Assembly (NCBI GenBank): GCA_919902505.1
Contig: CAKKRE010000022.1
Span: forward strand, 1-64,000
Reading direction: 5' to 3'
DNA: 64,000 bases
DNA from: Nitrospiraceae bacterium
Lineage (GTDB): Bacteria > Nitrospirota > Nitrospiria > Nitrospirales > Nitrospiraceae
The notes below the pieces were generated by a model. The model had not been told where the DNA came from, ran no database searches, and saw only the letters and a list, made by a program, of their open reading frames with translations. Of the stretch, positions 19,020 to 27,991 are shown piece after piece (the first letter of the stretch is position 1; every line of letters starts with the position of its first letter). The translations under genes and the position numbers were made by a program.

Positions 19020-19469
19020 TCAGGGTTTCCCGGGGGGCTGGTTGAGATGAGGCGGCCAGATGTTCCTGAGGCGGTCGATTGCTGAAGCGAGTGCGGCCGG
19101 TTCAAGTCGAACCGGTTCATGCGCAATGCGCCACACCGGTTCGAGCGGCGCCGGATCGTGAGGAAGGCGCGGAATCAGATGCCAATGGATGTGGGGAAGC
19201 TGGTTGCCGAGCAACTCATAGTTGATCTTCACCGCCTGCCACTCCTGTGCGAGCATGGCAGCGACCTCGGACACTTCTTCCATGAGGCGACTGCGTTCGT
19301 CTCGAGAGAGGTGAAAGAGTTCCGTGGCGTGGCGTTTGAGGACGAGCACGGTCCAGCCGGTGAAGAACTGGTCGTCATGCAGGTAGGCCCGGGTGAGTCC
19401 GCAATCGGCGATGAAATGACTCCGGTCGGGCCAGGTGCCGACACAGGCCTTGCACGACTGGCTGCTCAT
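19020..19469 (-). CDS. HIT-family protein
   Basis: C-terminal NQLPHIHWHLIPR histidine triad. Confidence 0.85.
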   Translation of the reverse strand: MSSQSCKACVGTWPDRSHFIADCGLTRAYLHDDQFFTGWTVLVLKRHATELFHLSRDERSRLMEEVSEVAAMLAQEWQAVKINYELLGNQLPHIHWHLIPRLPHDPAPLEPVWRIAHEPVRLEPAALASAIDRLRNIWPPHLNQPPGKP

Positions 19470-20074
19470 GGTTGGCTCAGAGACTGGGCTTCTTGCGGCG
19501 TGATCAGGCCCTTCTTGATCAGGAGTTGGATGAGTTTGTCCGTGGTGGCCTTGTTCGGTGCGGCCGCCGTCGGGCTTTTCTGTTTAGGTGCTTCACGTTT
19601 TTGCCCCATCACCCGGAAAGACGGGGTAAAGACCGCGACATAGTCCCGGTTCCGGATGCGGACGGTCACGGGGAGGCTCTCGTTGTTTGGAGTGAGGTCC
19701 GGCCCCGATCCTTGAGGGACACGAAAAAAAGGCCTTCCGTCCTCAGTGGTGCCGTCCTGACCGATGATTTCCATTCTGTTCAGGAGGGATTCGCCGGTCA
19801 GGTTCTCACGATCCTGCCCGCCGATGTTGGTGATGCGATCCAACACGACGATCAAGGAGTCGGCGATGAAGAGTTCCGCGGAATTGTTGCGGACCGTCAC
19901 ATCGTACCGGTATTCGCTCGAAAAATTATCACGGCTACGCAGAGTGACGAATGCGGCGGCTTTGCCGCTCAAATCGATCAGTTCGGCGGCTGCAGCGAAC
20001 AGGGGCGAGAAGGCTTGGGCCAGTAGGAGGCAGGCGCTTCCCACCACAACGTGCATGGACCGCGTCTTCACCAT
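19466..20074 (-). CDS. Secreted protein of unknown function
   Basis: Signal peptide MVKTRSMHVVVGSACLLLAQAFSPLFAAAA; ATGA overlap with HIT gene. Confidence 0.6.
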   Translation of the reverse strand: MVKTRSMHVVVGSACLLLAQAFSPLFAAAAELIDLSGKAAAFVTLRSRDNFSSEYRYDVTVRNNSAELFIADSLIVVLDRITNIGGQDRENLTGESLLNRMEIIGQDGTTEDGRPFFRVPQGSGPDLTPNNESLPVTVRIRNRDYVAVFTPSFRVMGQKREAPKQKSPTAAAPNKATTDKLIQLLIKKGLITPQEAQSLSQP

Positions 20075-20232
20075 AATTCCCTCCCGGTTGTCGGTCAGCC
20101 ACGGCATCAGAATAACAAAGCCCCACAGTGAGTGCGAGGAAATCCTCTGCCCGGGTCGTGGTTTGCTTGACACGTTCTTTTCACGGACGATATTCTGCCG
20201 TTCGGTCATCGACTGCGGCTCATCACCCCTGC

Positions 20233-21120
20233 ATGGCACCTACACGTATGACGTCCCCTCCGCTGCTGGTTCCGCGGACACTCGTTTCTCAACTGCTGCA
20301 TCTCTATGACTATCCCGACCCGCGCCGCCCAGGACGGCTGATTAAGGGGTACGATTGTCCGCATGCCCTCCGAACGGCCCGGATGTGCGCCGCGGTGGCT
20401 CAGCGCATGGGACACCAGCCGGCGCGAGTCAAACAGTATCAGATCGCCTGCATTCTGCATGATTTAGGTCGAGCCGGACTGGATCGACGGCTCTTCGGCC
20501 GGATCTGGTCCTGGGCCCGCGCGCAGGGAATTCCCACCAGGCCGCGTGAATGGCGTGCTCTCCACCCGGAGACCCGTTATGGACGGGAAACCGAGGCTTT
20601 TGTTTCGCGTTATCGAAGCGCAATGGAAGCGGCCGGCATCGAACTGAATCCCTGGGCCTGCGAGCAGGTGGAAATGCGGCTGGGGTATGCCCGCAGATTG
20701 GCCGCCCGATTGCGCGCCGTGAAACCGCGCTTGCGGGAGCTTGCGGTCACCTGGTCGCCGTGGATGAGCCGGATCATGCTGTATTACTACTATCCGGAGA
20801 AGCTGAAAGGCGCGCAGCCCTGGGTGCGGCAATTGGCGGAAATCCTGGTCGCCTGCGAACAGTTCGAGGCCTATAGCAATCAACGTCGCGGGCGCGACTA
20901 TTATGTGCGGCAGCGTGAAGATGTGTCGGAAGCGTTTGCCTATCTGGATGCCCTGCAAGGTGAAGGGATCATCAGTCGTCCCGTCGTGCAGGCCTTGCGG
21001 GCGCTTGCGGCGGAAGGGGTATTCGATCGCGTATTGGAAGAGGCCAGGGGGCGGTCGTTGTCGAAACGCGAGCGTACGTTCCTGCGCCGGGCGGGTCAGG
21101 AGGCGCTACATGCCGGTTAA
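20233..21120 (+). CDS. HD-domain phosphohydrolase-like protein
   Basis: CPHALRTARMCAAVA...QIACILHDLGRAGLD: H...HD motif. Confidence 0.7.
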   Translation: MAPTRMTSPPLLVPRTLVSQLLHLYDYPDPRRPGRLIKGYDCPHALRTARMCAAVAQRMGHQPARVKQYQIACILHDLGRAGLDRRLFGRIWSWARAQGIPTRPREWRALHPETRYGRETEAFVSRYRSAMEAAGIELNPWACEQVEMRLGYARRLAARLRAVKPRLRELAVTWSPWMSRIMLYYYYPEKLKGAQPWVRQLAEILVACEQFEAYSNQRRGRDYYVRQREDVSEAFAYLDALQGEGIISRPVVQALRALAAEGVFDRVLEEARGRSLSKRERTFLRRAGQEALHAG

Positions 21121-21532
21121 AAGTCTTTCGATGCAGGTGAAGATGCAGGGCGATGGCCGGATGGAGAATATTACCGGACAGGTCCAGGCGGCGTTGAAAC
21201 AGACGCAATTGCGTGCCGGTATTCTCACGATTTTTATCAAACACACGACGGCTTCTGTGTTGATCATCGAAGATGAGCCGGGTATCCGCGCCGATACAAA
21301 AGCGCTGTGGGAACGGTTGATTCCGGCCGATCCGTCCTGGCAGCACAATGTGCGCAACGCGGGAGAGGACAACGGCCACAGCCACCTGCGCGGTCAATTG
21401 CAGGGGCAGTCGCTCACCATTCCCTTCAACGACGGGGTGATGACGTTGGGCACCTGGCAGCAGATCGTCGTGTTGGATTTCGATACGCGCGCACGAACCA
21501 GGGATCTGGTACTGCAGGTCATCGGTGAATAG
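21110..21532 (+). CDS. YjbQ-family protein (UPF0047)
   Basis: FIKHTTASVLIIEDEP...NAGEDNGHSHLRGQLQGQSLTIPFNDGVMTLGTWQQIVVLDFD. Confidence 0.88.
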   Translation: MPVKSLSMQVKMQGDGRMENITGQVQAALKQTQLRAGILTIFIKHTTASVLIIEDEPGIRADTKALWERLIPADPSWQHNVRNAGEDNGHSHLRGQLQGQSLTIPFNDGVMTLGTWQQIVVLDFDTRARTRDLVLQVIGE

Positions 21533-21533
21533 G

Positions 21534-22661
21534 ATGCGTCTGAGCGGGGCGATCCGGGAGCGGCGTCGCGAAGAGCGGTTGAGAGTTGGGTTGATAGTGG
21601 CGCTGGTGATGGCAGTGTCCTCGCCGGCCTGGCTTCAGGCCGCCGAGGGCACGAACGGGTTTCCGATCGCGCAATCTGCCGCGCCGACCGAGCTCAGTCC
21701 GGAGGAGCAGGCGACCATCGCCGTGTTCGAACGCGCCACACGGTCGGTGGTGTTCATTGCGAACACAGCGATGCAGCGCGATCCCTGGTCGTTCAACCTC
21801 TTCGAAGTGCCTCAAGGGTCCGGGACGGGCTTCGTGTGGAGCCGGCAGGGCCACATCGTCACCAATTATCATGTCATTTATGGTGCGGATGCGATCACGG
21901 TGACCTTGGCGGATCGCACGGAATTCAAAGCGAAAGTCGTCGGCGCCGATCCCGATCACGATCTTGCGGTGTTGCAGATTCAGGCTCCCGAAGCCGCGCT
22001 CCAGCCGGTCATCATCGGCAATTCCCAGTCGCTGCGTGTCGGACAGAAGGTGTTGGCAATCGGCAATCCCTTCGGCCTCGACCATACCTTGACCACGGGA
22101 GTGGTGAGCGCCCTTGGTCGCACCATTAAGTCGATGAGCAACCGGACGATCGAAGGGGTGATTCAGACCGATGCGGCGATCAACCCGGGCAACTCCGGGG
22201 GGCCGCTGCTGGATAGTGGCGGCCGGTTGATCGGTGTGAATACCCAGATCATGAGTCCAAGCGGGGCGTTCGCCGGCATCGGGTTTGCCGTGCCGGTCGA
22301 TACAGTGAGCCGGATCGTGCCTGAATTGATCAAACATGGAAAGTTGATCCGGCCCGGACTGGGCATTTCGTTGGTGCCGGATGCCATGGCCCGGCGCTGG
22401 GGGGTCAAAGGCGTGATCATCGGAAAGGTCGGCCGGGGGAGTATTGCCGAACGGATCGGTCTGCATGGGGCGCGTGAGACCATCGGAGGCCGTATCGAGT
22501 TGGGCGATATAATTGTCGCGGTGGACGGCAAGCCGGTCGAAACCATCGACGACCTGATGGATCTGATGGAACAGCACAAAGTCGGCGACGAAGTGACGAT
22601 CGAGTACGTCCGCGGCAAACGTCGGCTACAAGTGATCGCGCCGCTGCAGGCGGTCAATTGA
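21534..22661 (+). CDS. Trypsin-like serine protease with PDZ (HtrA/DegP-like)
   Basis: GSGTGFVWSRQGHIVTNYHVI, DHDLAVL, TDAAINPGNSGGPLLDSGGRLIGVNT; C-terminal PDZ. Confidence 0.92.
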   Translation: MRLSGAIRERRREERLRVGLIVALVMAVSSPAWLQAAEGTNGFPIAQSAAPTELSPEEQATIAVFERATRSVVFIANTAMQRDPWSFNLFEVPQGSGTGFVWSRQGHIVTNYHVIYGADAITVTLADRTEFKAKVVGADPDHDLAVLQIQAPEAALQPVIIGNSQSLRVGQKVLAIGNPFGLDHTLTTGVVSALGRTIKSMSNRTIEGVIQTDAAINPGNSGGPLLDSGGRLIGVNTQIMSPSGAFAGIGFAVPVDTVSRIVPELIKHGKLIRPGLGISLVPDAMARRWGVKGVIIGKVGRGSIAERIGLHGARETIGGRIELGDIIVAVDGKPVETIDDLMDLMEQHKVGDEVTIEYVRGKRRLQVIAPLQAVN

Positions 22662-22758
22662 TTGGATCGGACCGGTGTGAACCGGCTCGTGCGACCGCGA
22701 CAGTGGAGTTGTGCTCTGTGTTAGGATGACCGGAGTTGGACCAGCCGGAGGAATTGAT

Positions 22759-24510
22759 ATGAGCGACCATCGAAATCCGGATCAGCCAGAGTCGGGCGGG
22801 CAACAGCCGCCGCGCCGTGAGGCCTCTGCCTCGTCTGATCCGATCGAACTGATAGAAGAATGTCTGGCGGCATTTCCGGACGGCGATCCGCGCCAGAAGC
22901 TCCTGTACAAATTGCGACATGTGATTACGGCCCAGTCGGTTGCCCAGGACCGGCGCGAGACCGAATTGAAGAAGCTCAATGAGGTAGTGGCCAAATTGAC
23001 GGCGCTTGCCAACCGGGTCGGGCTGCTGCTTGAAGTGCCGGCCGAAGCTGTGGCGCGCATCGTCGTCGGAGGGGCGGAGTATTACGCCAACATCGACCCG
23101 CGTCTTCCGGTCGAGGATCTCAAGATCGGTACGCAGATTCTAGTGAATGAGGCCTATACGGTGATCAAGGCCCTCGGATATGACCGCAACGGGCCGGTGC
23201 TGAAGGTGGCCGAGGTGCTGCCGGATGGGCGTATTCGTTTCGAACAGGATATGGGCCGGCAGGCGTTGATTCTGCAGCGGTCCAGCGATTTGCTGGGGGC
23301 CGATCTCAAAGCCGGCGACGAAGTCCGTATCGAGCCGACCCACCGGATCGCCATCGAAAAGTTCGAGAACCGCCAGGCGAGAACGCACCTGCTGGATGAA
23401 GTGCCCAGCGTGACGTGGGAGCAAATCGGCGGGCAGCATCAGGCGATCGAAGCCATTCGGAAAGCCATCGAATATCCGCTGCTCCATGCCGACACCTTCA
23501 CGAAATATCAGTTTACGCAGCCGAAGGGCTTCCTGCTCTATGGCCCACCGGGCTGCGGAAAAACGCTCATCGGGCAGGCCGCAGCCGCCAGCCTGGCTCA
23601 GCTCGTCCGTGAATCACAGGGACAGGCTGCCGCGGATGGCACGTCGAAGAACCCGCCGGTGACAAGCGGCGCCTTCCTGCACATCAAGGGGCCGGAGATT
23701 CTGAACATGTGGCTGGGCGAATCCGAGCGGATCGTCCGGGACCTGTTTGCCAAGGCCCGCGCCAGACGGAAAGAGGGGGCGCTGCCGTTTATTTTTATCG
23801 ATGAAGCCGAATCTGTGTTGGGCACGAGGCGGTCGATGCGGTCGTTCAACATCAACAATACGCTGGTGCCGATGTTCTGCGCCGAGATGGACGGCATTGA
23901 GTCGCTACAGGATGTGGTGATCATTCTAGCCTCCAACCGGCCCGATTTGATCGATCCGGCGGTCCTCAGGCCAGGCCGAATCGATCGGAAGATCAAGGTC
24001 GCGCGGCCGAGTCGGGAGGCGGCCGTGGAGATTCTTGCGGTCTATCTCACGCCGTCGTTGCCGTTCGATCGCGAGTTGCTGGAGCGGAACGGGCAGGACC
24101 ATGAAGCCGCCCGTCGCGCCGTGATTGAGCAGGTCGTCGATAGCCTGTTTGCACGGACGGATCAGAATCGCGTGTTATCCATTCGCCTTCGGAACGGTCA
24201 GAACAAGGTGCTGTATCGCGGCGATCTCGTCAGCGGCGCGATTCTCTCCTCCATCGTCCAGCGGGCGAAGGAGAAAGCGATCGAGCGGGTGGTTGCCGCG
24301 GCAGGGGCGCCCGCCGGCGACGGGATCCGCGCGCAAGATTTGCTCGATGCGGTGCATGAGGAATATCGCGAAGGTGAGATGTTGCCGCCGGACGATGCCG
24401 CCGAAGAATGGCTCAAACTACTGGATCACCATCCTGAACAGGTTGTCGGCGTGTCGTCTTTCCGCCGCGGGCGGCCGATGGAAGAGCGATTGGTCAACCA
24501 GATTATCTGA
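22759..24510 (+). CDS. Proteasome-associated AAA+ ATPase (ARC/Mpa)
   Basis: Coiled coil/OB region then GFLLYGPPGCGKTLIGQAAAASL, FIFIDEAESVLGTRRSMRS; upstream of dop/prcBA/pafA. Confidence 0.93.
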   Translation: MSDHRNPDQPESGGQQPPRREASASSDPIELIEECLAAFPDGDPRQKLLYKLRHVITAQSVAQDRRETELKKLNEVVAKLTALANRVGLLLEVPAEAVARIVVGGAEYYANIDPRLPVEDLKIGTQILVNEAYTVIKALGYDRNGPVLKVAEVLPDGRIRFEQDMGRQALILQRSSDLLGADLKAGDEVRIEPTHRIAIEKFENRQARTHLLDEVPSVTWEQIGGQHQAIEAIRKAIEYPLLHADTFTKYQFTQPKGFLLYGPPGCGKTLIGQAAAASLAQLVRESQGQAAADGTSKNPPVTSGAFLHIKGPEILNMWLGESERIVRDLFAKARARRKEGALPFIFIDEAESVLGTRRSMRSFNINNTLVPMFCAEMDGIESLQDVVIILASNRPDLIDPAVLRPGRIDRKIKVARPSREAAVEILAVYLTPSLPFDRELLERNGQDHEAARRAVIEQVVDSLFARTDQNRVLSIRLRNGQNKVLYRGDLVSGAILSSIVQRAKEKAIERVVAAAGAPAGDGIRAQDLLDAVHEEYREGEMLPPDDAAEEWLKLLDHHPEQVVGVSSFRRGRPMEERLVNQII

Positions 24511-24518
24511 CACGGCCT

Positions 24519-26039
24519 ATGCATCTCTTCGGCATTGAAACGGAGTATGGCATCACCCGCGAGGATCTGGATGCCGTCGACCCCGTCGAGGAATCGATGG
24601 AGCTGGTCCGCGCGCACCTGCCTGGCAAGTTTGAGCGGCGCTGGGACTATCGGGGCGAAGATCCGCATGAGGACGCGCGCGGTTTCCGTGTCTCCGGTCT
24701 GCAACAGGACAAGGAGGAGGATGACTTCGCCAAAGTCGATGCCCATCGTCCATTCTCGTTTCACGAGATGAAGAGCGATCTGGTCCTGCCGAACGGCGCG
24801 CGGTTTTACAACGACCATACGCATCCCGAATATTCCACTCCGGAATGTCGCACGCTCAAAGATTTGCTGGCGCATGATCGGGCCGGAGAGCGCATTGTGC
24901 AGCGGGCCGCGGATCGACGGAATCAGCAACTCGGCGGTGCGCACGTCCAACTCTATAAGAATAACACCGACTTTCACGGGCACAGTTACGGCTGCCACGA
25001 CAATTACCTGGTGTCGCGCTCTCTGCCGTTTGCTCAGCTGGTCAGCGGCCTCTTGCCGTTTTTGGTCAGCCGGCAGCTGGTGGCCGGAGCAGGAAAGGTC
25101 GGGATGGAGGCGCAGGAGTCGGGTTTCGTGCCGGGGCCTTTTCAACTCTCGCAACGGGCCGACTTCATGGAGGCTGAATTAGGCGTCGATACGATGCACA
25201 ACCGGCCCATCCTGAATACGCGAGATGAGCCGCATGCCGACCCGACCAAGTACCGGCGTCTGCACCTGATTCTCGGCGACGCGAACATGTGCGAATATGC
25301 GACTGCGCTCAAGGTCGGCACCACCAGGCTGGTGCTGGATCTTCTCCAGCGTGGCATCGTGCCGAATCTGGAATTGGAACAGCCGGTGGCTGCGATCAAG
25401 CAACTCTCCAGAGATCCTGACTTGAAGACAACGGTGCGATTGAAGGATGGCCGGACGATATCGGGACTGGCGATCCAAGAGGAATATTGGAACGCAGTGA
25501 GTCGATGCTGTGCGGGCAGTGATCCGGACGCCGACTGGGTGTTGCGGGAATGGCAGGAGACTCTCGGTGTGCTTCGTCAGGATCGTACGCAATTAGTCGG
25601 GAAGCTCGACTGGGTGACCAAGCAGTGGCTGCTTGAGACATTCATGCGGGAAGAACGGCTGGCGTGGGAAGATCCATGGCTCGCCAGTTTGGATTTGGAA
25701 TATCACAATGTGAACCCCGACCGTGGCCTGTATCTGGGGCTCGAAGCGGAAGGCAAGACCTGGCGCATGACGAGCGAGCGTGACGTTGCGCAGGCCCTGG
25801 TGGCCGGCCCCTCCGATACCAGGGGCGGGCTTCGCGGATTGTGTGTGAGACGGTTCCCGGAGCAGATCACGGGGATGCAATGGGAGCGGGTGCAGTTTGC
25901 CGGGGGGCTGCGTGCGCGGACGCTTGAGATGGGTGACCTCTTTGAGCCGGACGCGGTGCAGGCCTGTGCCGCGTTGTTGGAAGCTGCGGCGTCTCCAGCC
26001 GATGCGCTGGCGGCGTGGACGAGACGAAAGGACGGGTAA
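24519..26039 (+). CDS. dop: Depupylase/deamidase Dop-like
   Basis: MHLFGIETEYGITRED..., HPEYSTPECRTLKDLLAHDRAGERIV; extra insertion after EYGI region consistent with Dop loop. Confidence 0.88.
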   Translation: MHLFGIETEYGITREDLDAVDPVEESMELVRAHLPGKFERRWDYRGEDPHEDARGFRVSGLQQDKEEDDFAKVDAHRPFSFHEMKSDLVLPNGARFYNDHTHPEYSTPECRTLKDLLAHDRAGERIVQRAADRRNQQLGGAHVQLYKNNTDFHGHSYGCHDNYLVSRSLPFAQLVSGLLPFLVSRQLVAGAGKVGMEAQESGFVPGPFQLSQRADFMEAELGVDTMHNRPILNTRDEPHADPTKYRRLHLILGDANMCEYATALKVGTTRLVLDLLQRGIVPNLELEQPVAAIKQLSRDPDLKTTVRLKDGRTISGLAIQEEYWNAVSRCCAGSDPDADWVLREWQETLGVLRQDRTQLVGKLDWVTKQWLLETFMREERLAWEDPWLASLDLEYHNVNPDRGLYLGLEAEGKTWRMTSERDVAQALVAGPSDTRGGLRGLCVRRFPEQITGMQWERVQFAGGLRARTLEMGDLFEPDAVQACAALLEAAASPADALAAWTRRKDG

Positions 26040-26041
26040 CC

Positions 26042-26236
26042 ATGCGCTATATGTTGATGCCGGAACGTCGTGAGGCACCGGGCGATCCCATGCCGAAACC
26101 ATCGGGGCCGTCGGAAGAAGGCGGAGGACCTCGACGGCCTGAAACGGGCTCGCCGGACAAAGATAATTTGCTGAAGCGGATGCGGAAAGTCGATCCGAAG
26201 CAAGCGGAGCGCTATCGGCAACGCACGGGAGAGTAA
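26042..26236 (+). CDS. UBact / prokaryotic ubiquitin-like protein (Pup-like)
   Basis: 64-aa disordered, charged protein MRYMLMPERREAPGDPMPKPSGPSEEGGGPRRPETGSPDKDNLLKRMRKVDPKQAERYRQRTGE, C-terminal Glu; between dop and prcB. Confidence 0.92.
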   Translation: MRYMLMPERREAPGDPMPKPSGPSEEGGGPRRPETGSPDKDNLLKRMRKVDPKQAERYRQRTGE

Positions 26237-26294
26237 GGCGCGTTCGGGTAAAGAGTCAGGCGTGAGGGGGTAGTTCATCGATCTGGCGGCCCGA

Positions 26295-26317
26295 CGCTTC
26301 ACGTTTCACGCTTCACG
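26295..26317. repeat. Short tandem (CTTCACG/TTTCACG)3 tract
   Basis: cgcttcacgtttcacgcttcacg in UBact-prcB gap. Confidence 0.7.
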
Positions 26318-26330
26318 AGGGGTTTGTGTA

Positions 26331-27104
26331 ATGGGGATGCAAGGGGATTTTTTTCAGCTCTTGAAGGAACAGGGATATCAGTTCGGGAATCCTGTCGCGG
26401 CGGCGGTCGGGATGGAAGTTCCGACGGCCACCACGATTCTGGCATTGAAGTATCGCGACGGTGTGTTGGTTGCGGGCGATCGCCGGGCGACGGCGGGCAA
26501 CATGGTGATGTACGACCGCACCGACAAGGTGCTGGAGATCGATCGCCACAGCGTGATGGCCATCGCGGGGGTGCCGGCCACGGCCTATGAGATGGTACGG
26601 GTGCTGGAGCATTCGTTCAAGTACTACCGGCGCACGCAACTGCAGGAGCTGAGTTTCGAAGGAAAACTGCGGGCGGTCTCCAAGTTGCTCAAGGAGAACG
26701 TGCCCGCGGCGTTGGCAGGGACCGGTGCCGTGGTTCCCGTCTTTGCCGGATATGACCATGAGCAGGAGTCTGCGAAGATTTATTTTTACGATATTCTGGG
26801 TGCGGAGTTTGAAGCTGTGGAGTATGCCGTGTCCGGTTCAGGATCACCGACGATTCGCGGCATCTTGCATTATGTGAACACATGGGGCCCGCAACCATTG
26901 GCGACCCTTCCGGAGGAGCAGGCCACGATCCACGCGCTCCGGTTGCTCTCCAGCGCGGCGGAATTCGATTCGGCCACCGGCGGGGTGAATCGGGAGCTGA
27001 ATCTCTATCCGGTGGTGAAACTCATTAAGGCGTCCGGTGTGCAGACCATTCCGGATGCCGACTTGAAACGATTGCATGAGAGCGAAGTGCTGCGCGGACG
27101 CTAA
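26331..27104 (+). CDS. prcB: 20S proteasome beta subunit
   Basis: Short propeptide then TATTILALKYRDGVLVAGDRRATAGNMV. Confidence 0.93.
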   Translation: MGMQGDFFQLLKEQGYQFGNPVAAAVGMEVPTATTILALKYRDGVLVAGDRRATAGNMVMYDRTDKVLEIDRHSVMAIAGVPATAYEMVRVLEHSFKYYRRTQLQELSFEGKLRAVSKLLKENVPAALAGTGAVVPVFAGYDHEQESAKIYFYDILGAEFEAVEYAVSGSGSPTIRGILHYVNTWGPQPLATLPEEQATIHALRLLSSAAEFDSATGGVNRELNLYPVVKLIKASGVQTIPDADLKRLHESEVLRGR

Positions 27105-27150
27105 CAGATAGACGGCTGGTTATTGACCCCTATGGTGAAGGTGGCACGTT

Positions 27151-27990
27151 ATGTATGAAGAACCCTATCGGTGGATCGAGGCGGTCGGCAATCGACGTCA
27201 GTATCTCGATGAACAATTTGCGAAGGGCTCGCCGGTCGTGGCGCTGGCCTATGCCGACGGCATTCTAATGCTCACCGTCAGTCGCGGGACGCCCAAACTC
27301 TACGAGATTTACGATCGCATCGCTCTCGGCGGAATGGGGCATCCGGCTGATCTGGAAAAACTCCGCTTCTCTCTACTCGAAATGGCCCATGTCGAGGGTT
27401 TCAATCGATCGCCGTCCGATGTCACGGGCGCAAGACTGATGAAGTACGGACTGGCACCGAGCATCAAGCAGGCCTTTGAAGAGATTTACAAAGCGCCCTT
27501 CATCGCCAAAATTCTGCTTGCCGAATTGGGCGTGAAACCCGAGCGAGACCTGTTTCTGTCGATCAACTACGACGGAAATTTCGAGGAGAGCCGGGGTTGG
27601 GCGGCATTGGGCGCGACGTCCTCCGTGCAGGGCCGGATGCGGCGCTATGTTGAATCGCAACCGGCGTTTGCGCAGGCCTCGCTGGCGCAGGCCGTGGAGC
27701 TCGCCCTTTGCACCTGGGCCGTTGGCTCGCTGGCTCAAGCGGCGTCCGACACGTCGTCTGGAGAGTCTTCCGCGGTTCATGCGTCGGAAGAGAAGACGGA
27801 AGGCGACGCGTCAGTTCTACCGGACAAGGCGGCGTTGTTGGCGCATGTGCGTCAGACCGTCGCCGAGAAATCATTGGAATGTGTCCTGCTGGAGCGTCGT
27901 GGCCCTGGTTCGGCCAAATATCGCGCGCTTCGTCCTGAGGAACTGGGCCGTCTGTTGCCTCCGGCTGTCAGCACACCGGCCACCACCTAA
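27151..27990 (+). CDS. prcA: 20S proteasome alpha subunit
   Basis: YEEPYRWIEAVGNRRQYLDEQFAKGSPVVALAYADGILMLTVSRGTPKLYEIYDRIALGGMGHPADLEKLR. Confidence 0.93.
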   Translation: MYEEPYRWIEAVGNRRQYLDEQFAKGSPVVALAYADGILMLTVSRGTPKLYEIYDRIALGGMGHPADLEKLRFSLLEMAHVEGFNRSPSDVTGARLMKYGLAPSIKQAFEEIYKAPFIAKILLAELGVKPERDLFLSINYDGNFEESRGWAALGATSSVQGRMRRYVESQPAFAQASLAQAVELALCTWAVGSLAQAASDTSSGESSAVHASEEKTEGDASVLPDKAALLAHVRQTVAEKSLECVLLERRGPGSAKYRALRPEELGRLLPPAVSTPATT

Positions 27991-27991
27991 T

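Noticed and set aside
21519-22577. 352-aa reverse ORF
   Set aside because: Antisense to the HtrA-like protease gene; no recognisable family.
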